From contig JAKQDH010000012.1 in assembly GCA_029558835.1 (NCBI GenBank), positions 1-64,000 of the forward strand: a DNA stretch of 64,000 nt. Direction: 5' to 3'. The notes under the pieces were generated by a model, which was given only the letters and a program-made list of their open reading frames with translations, ran no database searches and was not told the DNA's origin. Source of the stretch: Planctomycetota bacterium. Its GTDB lineage: Bacteria; Planctomycetota; Phycisphaerae; UBA1845. Below are positions 46,506 through 56,774 of this stretch, piece after piece. The translations under genes and the position numbers were made by a program. Positions within the stretch are counted from its first letter, which is position 1. Each line of letters begins with the position of its first letter.

Positions 46506-47750
46506 ATGTCATCGCATCCGCCCGAATCGAACCGGAAGTCCCCACCGCGCGGCATGCCGTCTGGCTCCGGCGCCGTCGCCGCAGCAAGCCGACAGGACGC
46601 CGTACTCCGGGAGCGCCTGAAACAGTACTTCCAGGGGCTTAACGAGGTGCGCCGCGGCATCTGCCTGCTGAATGCCGGCCGGTTTACGGAGGCGGGGATC
46701 GCGTTCTCCCGCGCCTCCGTGTACGGCTACCGGGGTGAATCCCTGGCCACGCTGCTGGCGGCGTCGTACCTGGGCCAAGGAAAGACGTCCGAGGCGACGC
46801 ACCATCTTGAGCGTGCCGCCCGCCGCGAAGCGGACCAGCCGGCCGCCCAGATCCGCCACGCTCTGTCGCTGTGGGCCGACGGGCAGCACCCGGCCGCTAT
46901 CGACGCCCTCCGCCAGGCCATCGCGCGCGATCCCGAGTGTGCCGAGTTGCACTTCCAGCTTGGGACGCTGCTCGCCGACGCGGAGGAGTACGACGAGGCG
47001 GAGCTGCGTTTCACCCAGGCGGCCAACCTCGATCGCGGGCACACCGAGGCGCTCGTCAGTCTGGCGCTGTGTCGTGGACTGCGGCAAGCGCCGGCGGAGG
47101 CTGTCGCCTGCTTGCAGAAGGCCCAGGCCCGTCGCCCGCACGACCCCCGCATAGGATTGCTGCTGGCCCAGGCAGCCTTGGCGGTCGCGCAGCAGGAACA
47201 GGGCCCTGTGTCCCTGCGGGTCGTGCTGCCGGACGACGGCGCGCTTACCGATCCGCAGGGGCTCAACGGCCTGCTGCGCGTGATTGAGACCGACCCGGAC
47301 TTCGTTGATGCGTTTCTGTCCCTGCCGGAGGACCAGGTTGACCCCGACGTCTTCGCCGTCCTCCTGGGAACGCTCGAACGGGCGCTCGCGCATCAGCCCG
47401 AGCACGCGGAACTGCACTTCCATTGCGGGCAGGTGCTCTCCCGGCTGGGGCGCCGGCCGGAAGCCATCGACGCCAACGAACGCGCCGTAGGGCTCAAACC
47501 TCGCTACATCCGGGCGCTCATCGAACTGGCGAAGCTCTACCAGGCCACGGACCGGACGGCCGACGCCACCACGCGTCTGGAACAGGCCGTCCGCGCCGGT
47601 GCCCGTTACGCGGACGTGTTCTTCCTGCTGGGCAACCTCTACCGCGACCAGGGGCAGTGGCAGCGCGCCCGCCGGGCGTACCAGCGGGCCCTCAAGATCA
47701 ACGCCCGGTACGACGCAGCGCGTGACGCGCTCGCGGCGCTGCCGGCTTAA
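46506..47750 (+). CDS. TPR-repeat protein
   Basis: A 414-residue protein built mostly of tetratricopeptide repeats, with at least seven recognisable helix pairs (for example AELHFQLGTLLADAEEYDEA, AELHFHCGQVLSRLGRRPEA and DVFFLLGNLYRDQGQWQRA). A central stretch (about 235-290) is less regular. No signal peptide or enzyme domain, so a cytoplasmic scaffold is likely. The ATG at 46506 is chosen as the first Met before the Arg/Ser-rich lead; no clear ribosome site. The next TPR gene begins 15 bases after its stop, implying an operon. Confidence 0.8.
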   Translation: MSSHPPESNRKSPPRGMPSGSGAVAAASRQDAVLRERLKQYFQGLNEVRRGICLLNAGRFTEAGIAFSRASVYGYRGESLATLLAASYLGQGKTSEATHHLERAARREADQPAAQIRHALSLWADGQHPAAIDALRQAIARDPECAELHFQLGTLLADAEEYDEAELRFTQAANLDRGHTEALVSLALCRGLRQAPAEAVACLQKAQARRPHDPRIGLLLAQAALAVAQQEQGPVSLRVVLPDDGALTDPQGLNGLLRVIETDPDFVDAFLSLPEDQVDPDVFAVLLGTLERALAHQPEHAELHFHCGQVLSRLGRRPEAIDANERAVGLKPRYIRALIELAKLYQATDRTADATTRLEQAVRAGARYADVFFLLGNLYRDQGQWQRARRAYQRALKINARYDAARDALAALPA

Positions 47751-47765
47751 CCCAACCGAGGGGGC

Positions 47766-49472
47766 ATGTCGTACCTACTGGAGATTCTCGGGCGTGGGTT
47801 GCTGGCGGACCTGGCGGCCGCCTTCCGCGACGTCCTGCACGACGACGGGCACTACGCCACGCACGAGTTGCAGGGCTTCGTCGAGCGCGAGCCGGACCGT
47901 CCCACGCATCATCGCCAACTGGGCATCCGTCTGCTGGGCGACCGGCAGTTCAGTCGCGCGCGGGAGGAGTTCCTGGCGGCTGTGGCGCTTGATTCCACCG
48001 ACCTCACGGCCCGCATCGGCGCCGCCTGTGCCTGCGATGAGCTGGGCCAGACCGAGGCCGCCCTGCCGCACCTGCTGACGGTGGTCGAGCAGGAGCCGCA
48101 GCAGGCACCCGCATGGTTCGCCCTAGGGTTGTGTTACGAGCGTCTCGAGCGGCTCGACGAGGCCATCGAAGCCTACGAGAAGACCATCGAAACCTCCCCC
48201 GAGCTGCGCAACCCGCACGAACGCCTGGCCGCCATTTACCTGAAGCGTAAGGACTTCGACCCGGCCATCGGGCACTATGAGCACCTCTGCGCCTGCGAGC
48301 CGGAGGACGTCGTCGCCACCCTCACGCTGGCCAATCTGCTCATGGAAGCCGGACGCTACGGCGAGGCCATCGAGCGGTATCAGCTTGCCCTGACGCTCGA
48401 ACCCGACAACCTGGAAGCGCGCAGCGAGTTGCTCACCACGTGCGCCCAGGCCGGTCGCTACGATGAGGCGGTGCACATCGTCCAGGAGATGATCGAGCAG
48501 CGTCCCGAGTGCCCGCAGCACCACCTTCAGCTTGGCGACCTCTACGCCCAGATGGGCAAACCCTCCAACGCCCTGGCCGCCTATACCCAGGCGGTGGACC
48601 TGAACCCGGAGTATCTGGAGGCCGTGGTGAAGGTCGGCACCACGCAGTTGCGGCGGGGCGCCTACCTCGAGGCCGCCCACGCCTTCAGCAAGGCCCTGGA
48701 GATCAACGACCGCATCCTCAGTGCGTACGTCGGTCTCGGTGTGGCCCAGCTTGCTTCCGGACAGGCACAGGAGGCCCAGGCCAGCTTCGAGACCGCTTCG
48801 CACATCGAGCCCAACAGCACGCTGCTGTTCAGCGAAACCGCGCGCCTGCACCTGAAGCTGGCGGTAGCGCGACAGACCGAACGCTACCTGGACCCGCGGG
48901 CCGTCGCCCGGCATCCCCAGGGGCCGCCAGCCCGGGCCGTCGCCGACCTGGTCGATCAGCAGATCGACAACCTGCGCACCGCCCTGCGCGCCCACCCGGA
49001 CCACGCCGATCAGCATTACCGCCTCGGTCTGCTCCTGCGCCATCGCGGCGACCTGACCGGGGCGATCGAGTCGTTCCGCACCGCCCTGGCCATTAACCCC
49101 AACTACGCCAAGGCCATCATCAAGCTGGGGCTCGCCCTGCGCGATAGCGGTCAGCAGCAGGCGGCCATCGACTGCCTCCAGCGCGCGCTCCACGTGGATG
49201 CCGAAAGCATCGACGTCCACTACGAGTTGGGATTGCTCTTCTCCGAGCGGGGCAGGTTCCGCCGGGCCGTCCAGTGCTTCGAGGAGGCCCTGTCGCGCTC
49301 GCCCCGCAACGTGGACCTCCTGGCACACCTGGCCCTGGCGCTGCAGAACATGGGGCTCATCGACCGGGCGGCCGCCACCTGGCACATGCTCTGCGAAGCT
49401 CTCCCGCAGACCTCCCGCGGGCGGACCGTGCTGCGCGATGCAGGGCCGCTCTCCCCGCACGGCGAAGGCTGA
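47766..49472 (+). CDS. TPR-repeat protein, longer partner
   Basis: A 568-residue protein with about twelve TPR units from end to end (typical units: APAWFALGLCYERLERLDEA, YLEAVVKVGTTQLRRGAYLEA, VHYELGLLFSERGRFRRA). One irregular insertion at about 375-400 is Pro/Arg-rich (DPRAVARHPQGPPARAV). No enzymatic domain, no signal peptide. GAGGGGG precedes the ATG. It follows the previous TPR gene by 15 bases and is probably cotranscribed, so the two may work as one assembly platform. Confidence 0.83.
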   Translation: MSYLLEILGRGLLADLAAAFRDVLHDDGHYATHELQGFVEREPDRPTHHRQLGIRLLGDRQFSRAREEFLAAVALDSTDLTARIGAACACDELGQTEAALPHLLTVVEQEPQQAPAWFALGLCYERLERLDEAIEAYEKTIETSPELRNPHERLAAIYLKRKDFDPAIGHYEHLCACEPEDVVATLTLANLLMEAGRYGEAIERYQLALTLEPDNLEARSELLTTCAQAGRYDEAVHIVQEMIEQRPECPQHHLQLGDLYAQMGKPSNALAAYTQAVDLNPEYLEAVVKVGTTQLRRGAYLEAAHAFSKALEINDRILSAYVGLGVAQLASGQAQEAQASFETASHIEPNSTLLFSETARLHLKLAVARQTERYLDPRAVARHPQGPPARAVADLVDQQIDNLRTALRAHPDHADQHYRLGLLLRHRGDLTGAIESFRTALAINPNYAKAIIKLGLALRDSGQQQAAIDCLQRALHVDAESIDVHYELGLLFSERGRFRRAVQCFEEALSRSPRNVDLLAHLALALQNMGLIDRAAATWHMLCEALPQTSRGRTVLRDAGPLSPHGEG

Positions 49473-49775
49473 CCCGCTGCCGGCGGGTGGCATGCCCAAG
49501 CCCGCCTCAAGTGGGCGCCGGCAGGCGTTGCCGATGGACGCACGGCAAGCTGTGGACGTGGGCGTTGCTCCGGGGGCGCACCGGGACTTGCCTGGGCCAC
49601 GTGCTTGCCTCCGGACCAGCATGCCGGCGCTGCGCTTGGCCTTGCCACCCTGCACCCGGACCTTGCCACTCTGCACGGGGACGTTGGCACCCTGCGCGTG
49701 GACCGTGTCGGGACACTCGAGTGCTTCTGCGCGTTCACACGGAGCACAGCAGTCCCGCTCAGCGGCTGCGGACAC
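49473..49775. other. 303-base gap between convergent genes with repeat
   Basis: Mostly occupied by an expanded GGTGGCATG element (49485-49650). The remainder has CACCCTGCACCCGGACCTTG-type direct repeats. No gene. Confidence 0.4.
49485..49650. repeat. GGTGGCATG element, enlarged copy
   Basis: Left end GGGTGGCATGCCCAAGC and right end GCTTGGCCTTGCCACCC. At 166 bases it is longer than other copies, with an extra segment in the middle. Confidence 0.6.
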
Positions 49776-51116
49776 TCAAGGCGGTGCTGGTTCGGCCAGG
49801 AGTCTCTTGACCACCGCTTCCAGGTCTTCCTCGGGGTTGACGTAGCGCAGGGTCTGCCGGCGATCGATGACGAGCACGGTGGGCACGCGGGTCACGCCGG
49901 TACCGACCACGAGGTCGTTCTTGAAGCCCTTGGTGTCGTTGTACTGCACCCAGTCGACGGGGTGCTCGGCCAGGGTCTTGTCCATCTGCTCGATGCTCGT
50001 GTCGAGGCACACGCCGATCGGCCGCAACCCCTGGTCGCGGTAGGTCTGGTGCAGCCGACGCAGCCGGTCGAGCATCTCCACCGACTCCGGGCTCGTGCTC
50101 ACCCAGAAGTGCAGGACCTGGACGGTCCCCGTAAGCGTCTTGCTGTCGATGCCGGCCCCCGTGTACGTCACGAACTGGTACTCGAACGGCAGGCCGATTC
50201 GCCCCGCCAGACTCACTTCGCCGCGTAATCGCTTGTAGTCCTCGTGCTGGGGGAAACGCTTCTCGAACTTGGCCAGTTCGGCCCAGGCGCGGTCCGTCTG
50301 CCCCAACGCCAGGACGTTGCGGATCAGGCTGCCCCAGATCATCGGTATCAACTCGGACTCGGGGTGATCGACCAGAAACGCCTCATACCGCTCCAGTGTT
50401 CCCTTCAGCCGGCGCTCCTCCGGCATGTTCTCCAGCCGGGCACCGGCCACGAAAACTTGAATGGCCGCGAAATCCATGTGGGCGGCCAGTTCGCCCTGCG
50501 GGTGCCCGGCCGCCACCTGCCGCGCGAACTCGTCCAGGGTGGCCAGGAATTGCGGATGCAGTCGGGAAAGCCTGCCCAACACTCCGAGCTTGATGATGCA
50601 CGCCTGATCGCGGAACTCGCTCTTCGGGAAGCGTTCGAGCAACTCGTCGACGGCCGTCAGGAGTTCCAGTCGTCGGGCCGCCTGGAACCGCCGCTCCTCG
50701 TCGGGGGCAAGCTTCGTCGTGCCGGGCTCGGCGAGACCTCGGATGAGGCGAATCAACTTCTCTTCGGGCATCGACTCCAGGGACGGCGCCGCGGTTGGGG
50801 GCTCGCCTTCACCCGTGGCGGGAGAGGCCGGTTCCGCGGAACCGCCCGCCGGGGCTGGGGCGGGGTCGGCCGGCGGCTTGCTCGGCTCCGTTGGAGGTTC
50901 GGACTGGGGCCTGGGTTCCTGCCCGACACGCGCCGCGGCCACCGGGGTGCCGGGCGACGCCGAGTCGGCCCCGGAACCGGGCTCCGCCCCCGCCGAGGCA
51001 GCGAGCTGGGACACCAAGACAAGCACGAGGACAACCGTCGGAGCGAACTGCAGCCGACCACGAAACAAACCACCGTACCTACCGACTCTACCGAGGTCAG
51101 GGACTCTCACCGTCAC
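49776..51116 (-). CDS. Secreted redoxin-fold protein lacking the CxxC
   Basis: A 446-residue exported protein. Signal peptide about 18-45, then a Pro/Ala-rich region (to about 110), a helical region resembling TPR-type tethers (about 115-310), and a C-terminal thioredoxin-like/TlpA domain (about 310-446: GTVQVLHFWVSTSPESVEM, LRPIGVCLD, TRVPTVLVID). Where TlpA-type proteins have WCxxC this one has STSPES, so it probably cannot do thiol redox chemistry. The start is a GTG at 51116, 5 bases after GGAGGTG; the frame is open further but unconserved. Confidence 0.8.
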   Translation of the reverse strand: MTVRVPDLGRVGRYGGLFRGRLQFAPTVVLVLVLVSQLAASAGAEPGSGADSASPGTPVAAARVGQEPRPQSEPPTEPSKPPADPAPAPAGGSAEPASPATGEGEPPTAAPSLESMPEEKLIRLIRGLAEPGTTKLAPDEERRFQAARRLELLTAVDELLERFPKSEFRDQACIIKLGVLGRLSRLHPQFLATLDEFARQVAAGHPQGELAAHMDFAAIQVFVAGARLENMPEERRLKGTLERYEAFLVDHPESELIPMIWGSLIRNVLALGQTDRAWAELAKFEKRFPQHEDYKRLRGEVSLAGRIGLPFEYQFVTYTGAGIDSKTLTGTVQVLHFWVSTSPESVEMLDRLRRLHQTYRDQGLRPIGVCLDTSIEQMDKTLAEHPVDWVQYNDTKGFKNDLVVGTGVTRVPTVLVIDRRQTLRYVNPEEDLEAVVKRLLAEPAPP

Positions 51117-51295
51117 GGGACACCTCCTTGCTTGCCCTATTGTGCACGCGGGCAGTGTCCGGCAAAAGGGCCTGGGTGTTCCGGTTCGCACCGGGGTTCG
51201 CGGGCATGGGGGCATCAGTGTCGCTGAGGCGCGACCGCGGGTACGGCCGGCCGCCAAACACGTACGACCAGGGAATCCGAGTGGCGCGGAGGCGC

Positions 51296-51940
51296 TCAGA
51301 AGCCGGGCTCGGCAAGCTGGAAGACCGTGCCCTCGGGCAGCCCGTAGGCCTCCCGCCAGGTGGGGGCGAGACGGATGGGGAGTGACTTGCCGGATGGGCA
51401 GGTCCGCTCATTCACGGCCGTGACGAGTGCCCGGGTGGTCAGCCACTGGGCAGTGGTCATGGGTTCGTTGGCGCCGCGCTTGGCCACGGCAATGCGGATG
51501 ACCGCCGAGTCGCGCTCCCTGGCCCAGCGGGAGCCGGGCACCAGGTGCCCGGATACGTCCACGATGAACTCCGCCTCGTCGGCCGTGCCGGTCGCCCGCA
51601 GGAGCGCGCCCGTACCGGCGAGAGGGGCGGCCGCCACGATCTCGATCTCGGCCCAGGTCGTTGACTTCGATGGCCAACCTTCTTCCACCAGGGCCCGCGC
51701 CTGGGCGACGGCCTCTTGGGCCGCGACGCTCGCGTCGGCTACCGGCGGCATGGGGTCGATCCAGGCGAGCAGCCAAGCCGCCCCCGTCATGGAAACGGCC
51801 AGACAAATCAGGGTGCCGAACATCCGGGCTCGAGGGTCCATCGTGCGTGCTGCCGTATCGGGTGGGTAGTGCCGTGCAAACCGTGGCGCGGGGTCAACCG
51901 CGGAACCCGAATCGCGCCGAACCGGTTCCACCCTACGCAT
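51296..51940 (-). CDS. Membrane-anchored protein of unknown function
   Basis: About 214 residues with one N-terminal hydrophobic helix (about 40-62, MFGTLICLAVSMTGAAWLLAW) and an extracytoplasmic domain with mixed alpha/beta character. No family recognised. The start is unclear: the ATG at 51940 has GAGAG nearby, while the ATG at 51841 begins closer to the helix. Same strand as the redoxin-like gene, 180 bases upstream of it. Confidence 0.55.
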   Translation of the reverse strand: MRRVEPVRRDSGSAVDPAPRFARHYPPDTAARTMDPRARMFGTLICLAVSMTGAAWLLAWIDPMPPVADASVAAQEAVAQARALVEEGWPSKSTTWAEIEIVAAAPLAGTGALLRATGTADEAEFIVDVSGHLVPGSRWARERDSAVIRIAVAKRGANEPMTTAQWLTTRALVTAVNERTCPSGKSLPIRLAPTWREAYGLPEGTVFQLAEPGF

Positions 51941-52589
51941 CGGCAACTCTCATACCAATACTTGTGGAAATCCTCGTGCGCACGGAATGACGAAGCGCGT
52001 CACCTGCGCCGCTGCCATTCGCGCGACACAGAGCCCTTCCTCGCCGTCGCGACATCTTACTCGACGGCGGGTCTCGGCTTCATTCCGACCCTTTGTTCAC
52101 CCATATCTGCTGCCCACGGACAGTCTCGCGGGCATGAACTTCCAGCGGAGTGATGTCGCCCACCGCTCGCTAACCTGCGCGAGGCCAGGGTGGCATGCCC
52201 AAGCCGAAGGCGCCGGCATGCGGTGGCGAGAACCACCCCCGCGGACGAAGGCAGGGCGGCGCTGCGCTCGACCAAGCCACCCAGCTCGGTCGCCAGTCTC
52301 GCCGCTGGGTGGAGCCATTCCACCGTGGCCTCCGGCGCGCCCACCCGACTCCGCCATCGAATCGGTTCGGTCCGCACACACCACCCCAAGCCACTATATA
52401 CCGTGGTCGCCCGGTCCGTAATACCCACCTGCGGGGTATTGCCCCACTCCCTGCGCGTAAGCCCACACTTCGCGGCCTGTCAAAGAACATCCGGTCAGCG
52501 AGGGGGGTCTTCGACGGGCCGTGCGTCAGCGGCATCCTGCGCCGGGCGCGCGGGGCCGACGCTGTTTCTCCGACAGGCGGCTAGGGGCG
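51941..52589. other. 649-base gap between same-strand genes
   Basis: Contains one GGTGGCATG element (52188-52282). No gene recognised in the rest. Confidence 0.4.
52188..52282. repeat. GGTGGCATG element, full copy
   Basis: GGGTGGCATGCCCAAGCCG then AAGGCGCCGGCATGCGGTGG on the left; right end GCTCGACCAAGCCACCC is more diverged. Strong match to 58472-58570 over the left 45 bases. Confidence 0.65.
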
Positions 52590-53396
52590 TTACTTCCCGG
52601 CGTAGTCGATGATGCGCGCGATCTCGCGCCTCAGGTGTGCCCGCGGGACGATCCGGTCGACGAAGCCGTGTTCGAGCATGAACTCCGCGGTCTGAAACCC
52701 CTCCGGCAGCTCGGCGTTGATCGTGTTGGCGATGACCCGCGGGCCGGCAAAGCCGATCATCGCCCCAGGCTCGGCCAGGATCACGTCGCCGAGGGAGGCG
52801 AAGCTGGCGGCCACGCCGGCCGTCGTGGGATCCGTCGCCACCACGATGTACAGCCCGCCCGCCTCGTCCAGGCGAGCCACGGCCGCCGATGTCTTGGCCA
52901 TCTGCACCAGCGAAACCATCCCCTCCTGCATGCGGGCCCCCCCCGAGGCGGTCACCATCACCAGGGGGAGGTTCTCCTCGGCCGCCCGTTCAATCGCCCG
53001 CGTGACCTTCTCCCCCACGACCGCCCCCATGGAGGCCATGATGAAGTTCGGATTCATCACGCCCAGGATGACCCGGCGTCCCCGGATGAAGGCCCGCCCG
53101 ATGACCACGGCCTCGACTTCCCCCGTCCGCTCCTGCTCACGCTTGAGCCGCTCGGTGTAGGGCATGCGGTCCTTGAAGCCGAGCGGGTCCACCGAGTGCA
53201 GGTCCACGGCGAACTCCTCGAAGGAGCCTGGGTCCACAAGCTGCTCGATCCGCGTGCGGGCGTCGATCCGGCGGTGGTAGCCGCACTCCGTGCAGACCTG
53301 GAGGGCCTCCACCACTTCCTTCTCGTAGACCATGTGCCCGCACTTCTCACAGCGCGTCCACAGGCCGGCCGGGACACCACGCACTTGTTCAGCCAT
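52590..53396 (-). CDS. accD: Acetyl-CoA carboxylase carboxyltransferase beta subunit
   Basis: A 268-residue AccD. With AccA it transfers the carboxyl from biotin to acetyl-CoA for malonyl-CoA, the first step of fatty-acid synthesis. The N-terminal zinc ribbon is C16/C19/C35/C38 (CEKCGHMV...CTECG). The crotonase-like carboxyltransferase domain follows, with VTASGGARMQEGM and GDVILAEPGAMIGFAGPRVI near the end. Length is at the short end of the family. It is the last gene of the gapA-pgk-rpe-accD cluster. No accA is in the window. Confidence 0.94.
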   Translation of the reverse strand: MAEQVRGVPAGLWTRCEKCGHMVYEKEVVEALQVCTECGYHRRIDARTRIEQLVDPGSFEEFAVDLHSVDPLGFKDRMPYTERLKREQERTGEVEAVVIGRAFIRGRRVILGVMNPNFIMASMGAVVGEKVTRAIERAAEENLPLVMVTASGGARMQEGMVSLVQMAKTSAAVARLDEAGGLYIVVATDPTTAGVAASFASLGDVILAEPGAMIGFAGPRVIANTINAELPEGFQTAEFMLEHGFVDRIVPRAHLRREIARIIDYAGK

Positions 53397-53633
53397 CGCC
53401 GATCACACCTGGAAAACCACCTCGACTGCGGTAAGCGGCCCTCTCGCCCCCCGCCGGCATCAATCCGCGTCTACGGCCTGATTATACCCGGCAGCGAGCG
53501 TCTCGGGGCACCGCCGCCGGAATACCGGGGTACACCAGGGCCCCTGCCCCGTCAACCGGTGGGCACCTGCCCGCGGACCTGCCGGGGCTTGAGTAAGGCT
53601 TGGCATCGACAATCAGGACGGGAGCCGGCGCTG

Positions 53634-54347
53634 TCACCGGGGCACTTCGGCCGAGGCGCCGGCGGCCCGCTGGGCAAGCTCCTGCAGCCGGGCCCAGGCG
53701 GCCGCGGGGTCGGGCTCCCGGAAGACGGCCGTGCCTGCCACCAGTGTGTCGGCACCGGCGCTCACCGCCGCCTCGATCGTCTTGTCGTCGATCCCCCCGT
53801 CGATCTCCAGACGCTGATGCGGCTTGAGCAAACCGTGCAACTCCCGCACTTTGGGCAGCACGTCGGTGATGAACTTCTGCCCCCCGAACCCCGGCCAGAC
53901 GCTCATCACCAGCACCAGATCCACCAGGGTAAGCACCGACTCAAGGGCCGAGGCCGGCGTAGTCGGGTTCAGGCTGACCCCGACACACACCCCCAGGGAC
54001 CGGAGGAAGTTCACCAGCCCGACGGGGTCGTCCGTGGTCTCGATGTGGAACGTAATGAGGTCACAGCCGGCCCCTACGAACGCCTCCGCATATCGGCGCG
54101 GCTCGGCGATCATCAGGTGGGCATCGAAGAACATCCGCGACACCCGGCGGACATCACTGATGACCCCGGGCCCGAAGCTCAGGTTCGGGACGAAGTGGCC
54201 GTCCATCACGTCCAGGTGCAACACCTCCGCCCCGGCCCCCTCGACCGCGCCCACGTGCTCGCCCAGCCGGGCGAAATCAGCCGCCAGCAGCGACGGCGCC
54301 ACGCGTACCCGTGGCTCAGCCAAGGCAAAGGGAGACTCTGACGTCAT
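53634..54347 (-). CDS. rpe: Ribulose-phosphate 3-epimerase
   Basis: A 238-residue TIM barrel. It interconverts ribulose-5-P and xylulose-5-P in the pentose phosphate and Calvin pathways. Signatures: APSLLAADFARLGEHV, HLDVMDGHFVPNLSFGP (metal-binding His and Asp), DAHLMIAEP, SVWPGFGGQKFI and IDGGIDDKTI. The ATG at 54347 is chosen; the frame is open upstream with a GTG at 54371. It starts 36 bases past the pgk stop, so likely one transcript. Confidence 0.93.
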   Translation of the reverse strand: MTSESPFALAEPRVRVAPSLLAADFARLGEHVGAVEGAGAEVLHLDVMDGHFVPNLSFGPGVISDVRRVSRMFFDAHLMIAEPRRYAEAFVGAGCDLITFHIETTDDPVGLVNFLRSLGVCVGVSLNPTTPASALESVLTLVDLVLVMSVWPGFGGQKFITDVLPKVRELHGLLKPHQRLEIDGGIDDKTIEAAVSAGADTLVAGTAVFREPDPAAAWARLQELAQRAAGASAEVPR

Positions 54348-54383
54348 GGTATTGGGAACCCGGGCGGCCACGGTCCTGCCCGC

Positions 54384-55616
54384 CTACGCCTCGTCCAGGA
54401 TGTCGATGGCCGTGAACTTCTTGCCCTCGAGGAACTCGAGCGACGCGCCTCCGCCGGTGGATACATGGCTGACGCGGTCGTTCAGGTCGGCCTTGGCGAT
54501 GGCGGCCGCGCTGTCACCGCCCCCCACCACGGTCACCGCCCCGGCGGCCGTGGCATCCGCCAGGGCCTGGGCAACCGCCAGCGTGCCCTTGTCGAACGGC
54601 GGGGTCTCGAACACGCCCATCGGACCGTTCCAGATGATGGTCTTGGCGTGCTTGATGATCTCCACGAACTTGGCGATGGTCTTGGGCCCGATGTCGAGCC
54701 CCATCATGTCCGGCGGGATGGGCCCCTCGTACACCTGGGATGCCACTCCCGGAGCGATCTCGCGCGCCGCGACGGAGTCCACGGGCAGTTTCAGCCGGTC
54801 GTGCGCCACCTTGCGCAGCGACGTGGCGAACTCAAAGCGGTCGCGCTCGACGAGGCTCTTGCCGACCTCGACGCCGGCGGCCGCCAGGAACGTGTAGGCC
54901 ATTGCCCCGCCGATCAGGATCGTGTCGCACTTGCCCAGCAGTGACTCAATGACCGCGATCTTGTCGGAGACCTTCGCCCCCCCCAGCACGCAGACGAACG
55001 GCGTCTTGGGGTTGCTGACCGCCTCGCCCAGGAACTTCAGTTCGCGCTGCACCAGGTACCCCACGACGCGCGGCTTGCCCTCCATCAGCCGCGGTACCGT
55101 CAGCATGCTGGCGTTGTCACGGTGACAGGTGGCGAAGGCGTCGTTGACGTAGACGTCGGCCAACTCGGCAAGCTGGCGGGCAAAAGACTCCTTCTGCTCG
55201 CGCACGGCGGGGTCCTTGGCGGCGTTCTTGTCCTTGATGGTCTCCTCGTCATGGAAGCGGAGGTTCTCCAGGACGCACACGTCGCCGTCGCGCAGTGCCT
55301 GCACGGCCTTGGCCACCTCCGGTCCGACGCAGTTGGGAACCAGCTTCACCGGCTTGCCCAGCAGCTCGGTCAGGCGCTTGGCCACCGGCGCCAGCGAGAA
55401 CTTCTTGTGGTCATCCGGTCCGCCTTCCGGGCGACCCAAGTGGCTCAGCAGGATCAAGCGCCCGCCGCCCTCCATCAGCCGCCGGATCGTCGGCAGGGCG
55501 CTGGTGATGCGCCGGTCGTCGGTGATCTTCTGCTGCTTATCCAAAGGAACGTTCAGGTCCAGGCGGACCAGGACGCGCTTCGACCGGACGTTTACGTCAG
55601 CAACGGTTTTCTTCAT
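54384..55616 (-). CDS. pgk: Phosphoglycerate kinase
   Basis: A 410-residue Pgk, forming ATP from 1,3-bisphosphoglycerate. The N-domain has VLVRLDLNVPLDK and LILLSHLGRPEG; the C-domain has VLGGAKVSDKI, WNGPMGVFE and the ATP loop VGGGDSAAAI with STGGGASLEFLEG. Full length, all key blocks present. The ATG at 55616 follows GGGTGA. Start lies 129 bases after the gapA stop on the same strand. Confidence 0.96.
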   Translation of the reverse strand: MKKTVADVNVRSKRVLVRLDLNVPLDKQQKITDDRRITSALPTIRRLMEGGGRLILLSHLGRPEGGPDDHKKFSLAPVAKRLTELLGKPVKLVPNCVGPEVAKAVQALRDGDVCVLENLRFHDEETIKDKNAAKDPAVREQKESFARQLAELADVYVNDAFATCHRDNASMLTVPRLMEGKPRVVGYLVQRELKFLGEAVSNPKTPFVCVLGGAKVSDKIAVIESLLGKCDTILIGGAMAYTFLAAAGVEVGKSLVERDRFEFATSLRKVAHDRLKLPVDSVAAREIAPGVASQVYEGPIPPDMMGLDIGPKTIAKFVEIIKHAKTIIWNGPMGVFETPPFDKGTLAVAQALADATAAGAVTVVGGGDSAAAIAKADLNDRVSHVSTGGGASLEFLEGKKFTAIDILDEA

Positions 55617-55745
55617 GGCAATCACCCGCAACAAACTGAGCGGCGCGCCGGTGGGACTGTCCCGATCCGGCGCGCCCAGAAACTCCTACCATCGGGTCCG
55701 TTTCGTGTCCGGTCCCGTACCTTCCGCGCCCACTGCCCGCGCGGG

Positions 55746-56774
55746 CTACTTCATCTTGCCCACCAGGGCCGCCAAGTCCGCCGTACGTTCCGCGTAACCC
55801 CACTCATTGTCGTACCAGGCGATGACCTTCACCAGGTTGCCGCCCTCGGCCGGCATGGTCATGGTGCTCAGCCCGTCCACCACCGAGCTGGCGTGCGTGC
55901 CGATGATGTCCGAGCTGACCAGCGGGTCCTCGCTGTATTCGAGGATGCCCTTGAGCGCGCCGTTGGCCGCCGCCTTCAGGGCCGCGTTGATCTCGGCCGC
56001 CGTCACCGCCTTCTTCAGCGTGATCACCAGGTCCACCGCGGAGCCGTCAGCCACCGGAACCCGCAGGGCGAAACCGTTGAGCTTGCCCTTCAGGTCCGGC
56101 AGCACCTTGCCGACCGCCCGAGCCGCCCCGGTCGTGGTGGGGATGATGTTCAGGGCGGCCGCCCGCGCCCGGCGCGCATCCTTGTGGATCATGTCCGTCA
56201 CGCGCTGGTCATTCGTGTAGGCGTGCACCGTCGTCATCAGCCCCTCGACGATGCCGAACTTCTCGTGCAACACCTTGGCCACCGGCGCGAGGCAGTTCGT
56301 CGTGCAACTCGCGTTGGACAGGCACTTGTGCTCCGGGCGGATCTGGTCATGGTTGACGCCCATGACCACGGTCAGGTCCGGTTCATCCTTGGCCGGGGCG
56401 CTGAGGATCACTTTCCGCGCGCCCGCCTTGAGGTGGTCCGCATAGCCGCCCTTGTCGCTTTCACGCTTGGTGAAGACGCCCGTGGATTCGATGACCACGT
56501 CGACCTTCATGTCGCGCCAGGGCAGGTTGGCGGGGGCCTTCTCGCCCAATACCTTGATCTTCTTGCCATTGACGATCAGACCGTCCTCCGCCGCCTCGAC
56601 GGTTCCCTTGAAGCGTCCGTGGACGGAGTCATACATGAGCAACTGCCGCAGGGTCGGGACATCGGACAGATCGTTCACCGCCACGACTTCAAACTCGTTG
56701 CCACGGGCGGCCATCACGCGCGTCACCAGCCGTCCGATCCGACCGAAACCGTTCACACCTACTCGTAATGCCAT
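55746..56774 (-). CDS. gapA: Glyceraldehyde-3-phosphate dehydrogenase, type I
   Basis: A 342-residue GAPDH. NAD-binding [12 protein letters not shown] at the N-terminus, catalytic C157 in SNASCTTNC and H184 in [10 protein letters not shown], and a C-terminal [16 protein letters not shown]35 in VAVNDLSD suggests NAD rather than NADP preference. GGGAG lies upstream of the ATG. It heads the gapA-pgk-rpe-accD cluster, linking triose phosphate flow with fatty-acid initiation. Confidence 0.96.
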   Translation of the reverse strand: MALRVGVNGFGRIGRLVTRVMAARGNEFEVVAVNDLSDVPTLRQLLMYDSVHGRFKGTVEAAEDGLIVNGKKIKVLGEKAPANLPWRDMKVDVVIESTGVFTKRESDKGGYADHLKAGARKVILSAPAKDEPDLTVVMGVNHDQIRPEHKCLSNASCTTNCLAPVAKVLHEKFGIVEGLMTTVHAYTNDQRVTDMIHKDARRARAAALNIIPTTTGAARAVGKVLPDLKGKLNGFALRVPVADGSAVDLVITLKKAVTAAEINAALKAAANGALKGILEYSEDPLVSSDIIGTHASSVVDGLSTMTMPAEGGNLVKVIAWYDNEWGYAERTADLAALVGKMK

